DNA of 64,000 nucleotides from Poecilobothrus nobilitatus (taxonomy: Eukaryota > Arthropoda > Insecta > Diptera > Dolichopodidae), in assembly GCA_947095535.1 (NCBI GenBank), contig OX352774.1, positions 8,866,001 to 8,930,000 of the forward strand. The letters are read 5' to 3'. The position numbers were made by a program, and so were the translations under genes. Within the stretch, counting starts at the first letter, position 1, and each line of letters starts with the position of its first letter. Shown here in pieces: positions 62,205-64,000 of the stretch. The notes under the pieces were generated by a model that was given only the letters and a program-made list of their open reading frames with translations, ran no database searches and was not told the DNA's origin.

Positions 62205-62600
62205 TATTTAAGAGGTTACTACGTGTTGTGGATTTTGCCTCCACTTATAATACTTCTGTCAGCCCTACTACCTCTAAAAAAGTAAAGACTTACATACGGT
62301 TTATTGCTGGCAATTCATTTTCGGCAACGCAATATACTCATATATACACATATCTTGCTCGGAGTTAAGCTTCACAATTTTTGGATATGTGACTTTGAGT
62401 TTACTTTTCTTTTTAAGAGAATCTGCTTATACCATAATTTTTAAATCCAAGTTTTTTTAAATGTTCCTTTAGCCGGCAATGTCCTGGCAGGAATCCTGTT
62501 AAAATTCTCAGTTTATTTTTATTGAATCCTATGATTTTAACATATTTTTCCCTGTTATAGTTTCCCAAAAGCTCCTTAAATTATCTGAACTCAGATTTTT
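62205..62600 (-). pseudogene. LINE RNase-H C-terminal domain and 3' end (reverse)
   Basis: The reverse frame reads FKELLGNYNREKYVKIIGFN, then NKLRILTGFLPGHCRLKEHL, KKLGFKN, stops, TQSHI and NCEA. This is the best-preserved member of the family. The 3' end finishes with CTTAAATAAATCTAATCTAA, which marks the element boundary near 62190-62205. Confidence 0.7.
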
Positions 62601-63934
62601 CATTATAGATAAATTTTATATATGAATAAAATAAAAATTTATAATTGGCTATCTAAATACATATTATAATAAATTATAGATTATAGTCTTTTTGAATTGG
62701 AGCATTACTTTTGAAGATTGTCACATCATCAATAGAAAATAGAAGCACTACCGCAATATATGACCTTCCTACAAAACTACAGGTCATAGAGTATAGATGA
62801 TTTACTGCATTTATTGGATTTATTTTATTTTAATAGAATTACGTTATTAGGTAGATGTTCAAAATATGTTGATGTAATTATCTATAGCTGTTTAACAAAC
62901 AGATTTCTTCTTCTTAATTTTTATTAATATAAGAGCGAAAGTAATCATTTTTTTTGCAAAAAAGAAAAGCGAATCAATGTTTAAATCTTTGAAAATTATT
63001 TCCGATTTACTTCTTTTGATTATTTTATGATTGACAAGTAAATAATCAAAAGTCCCTATCCTCCTCCCGATCTCTATCATAATTTCTATATTTTATTATT
63101 GATTTAGTGTAATTCTTTCTAATTGCCTTTGATTATGTTATCAATTTTTTTTTTCACACTTTTGATTCATAAATTTTTACTATATACATTTATATTTCAA
63201 TTTTCTATATACATTTCTCTTTGTTTTTTTTTTGTGTTTGTTGTTCTTTATCTGCTTATTTTTTATTTCTTTTTGTTTTAACAAGTTGCTATAGTTTCTG
63301 TTTTGAATTGTATGTTTCCGTTCAATTGTATTTTATGTATTTCATATTTTTATTATTATTTATTTATTGTTTCTATTTGTTTCTTCTATTTTATCGTTAA
63401 ACAAAATAATAATTGATGACATATAACAGTAAAAATAATGACATGTATTTGGTTACGTTTTTTGTTCATTGATAACATATTGTTCTTTATGATTATATCA
63501 GATAACAGTTATCATTTTCAATATGTAATGGTGGTATATTTTTACATATGTGATCAAATATGAAACAGAATAAAATAGGAATGACATTAGATTAACGGTA
63601 TGGTATGTATTGTATATATATTTGTGTTAAATTGTCATAGTTATTATAAAATGGAAATGTATTGTTTTTAAAATTTTATTTCATAAATTATGATTTCTTT
63701 TAAATTAGTCTTTAATAGAAAAGGTTAATTTAAATTTTAAATGTGAATTTCTAGAAAATGAAAAATGAAAATTAATGTTTTAAGAGTCAACTGTACATGT
63801 GCATTATGTTTGTAAGTTTGTAAGGCTTTTAATTTTTTTTTTAAGGACTGCAAGGATTTGATATGACACATTTGAGGATTTAAATGTGGTTAGGAATTTA
63901 TTCAGTTTTTCATTTCCAGGTAAAAGTCGTTAAG

Positions 63935-64000
63935 GAGAACTATTCTTACGACATATGTCGGATTTGAACTGCCACACTTTCTCAGTGTTTACATACCCAC
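63935..64000 (-). mobile_element. tRNA-derived SINE head, subfamily B (reverse, cut by window end)
   Basis: The reverse strand reads GTGGGTATGTAAACACTGAG then AAAGTGTGGCAGTTCAAATC (B-box-like) and CGACATATGTCGTAAG. It has the same spacer and B box order as 11400-11576. The A box lies at the window edge. Confidence 0.5.

Larger units (their letters stand above)
42826..64000. other. 3' flank: no host gene recognised, with scattered repeats
   Basis: The first 3 kb are extremely A/T-rich (probable 3' UTR and flank). Beyond this I see only the repeats and LINE/SINE relics listed. Slightly GC-richer tracts at 46010-46070, 48640-48740, 52060-52310 and 54270-54560 gave no convincing translation. ORFs at 49797-49979, 52038-52262 (minus), 54992-55186 and 62892-63080 (minus) have no recognisable domain. 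Confidence 0.6.

Overview
This is a eukaryotic window, very A+T-rich (about four-fifths A+T by eye), with spliceosomal introns, homopolymer A/T runs and many decayed retroelements. It looks like an insect, most likely a fly. The one confident gene has the doublecortin plus HELP plus WD40 architecture of the fly protein DCX-EMAP, its codons are strongly biased to A/T third positions, and one repeat ends in a sequence resembling transposon termini known from Diptera (from memory). No prokaryotic features, CRISPR arrays or operons are present.

Layout: 1-474 holds the decayed C-terminal end of a LINE reverse transcriptase. 475-11016 is AT-rich sequence with simple repeats and at least two partial copies of a dispersed repeat (about 3760-4010 and 4230-5135). 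11017-42660 is the gene, on the plus strand, in 11 coding exons (851 codons): exon 1 at 11017-11085, exon 2 at 12196-12390, then a 25.1 kb intron packed with nested tRNA-derived SINEs, an 840 bp terminal-inverted-repeat element, LINE debris and other repeats, then nine clustered exons between 37513 and 42660. Exons 2-4 encode one doublecortin domain, exons 4-5 the HELP motif, and exons 6-11 the WD40 propellers. 42826-64000 carries no recognisable host gene, but holds several LINE relics, a recent SINE, a perfect 19-bp hairpin and a 75-bp tandem duplication.

The most interesting observation is at the end of the gene. The TAG stop after the last WD40 blade (42658-42660, followed by C) is continued in the same frame by 54 sense codons with the gene's own codon usage and a GC content of about 35%, ending at TAA 42823-42825. 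The AT-rich 3' sequence begins immediately after that. This is what a stop-codon readthrough extension looks like, or a recent nonsense change or assembly error in a longer protein. The second notable pattern is the SINEs: full-length copies of 274 bp with clear target-site duplications have landed inside other tRNA-derived SINEs, in one place nested three deep.
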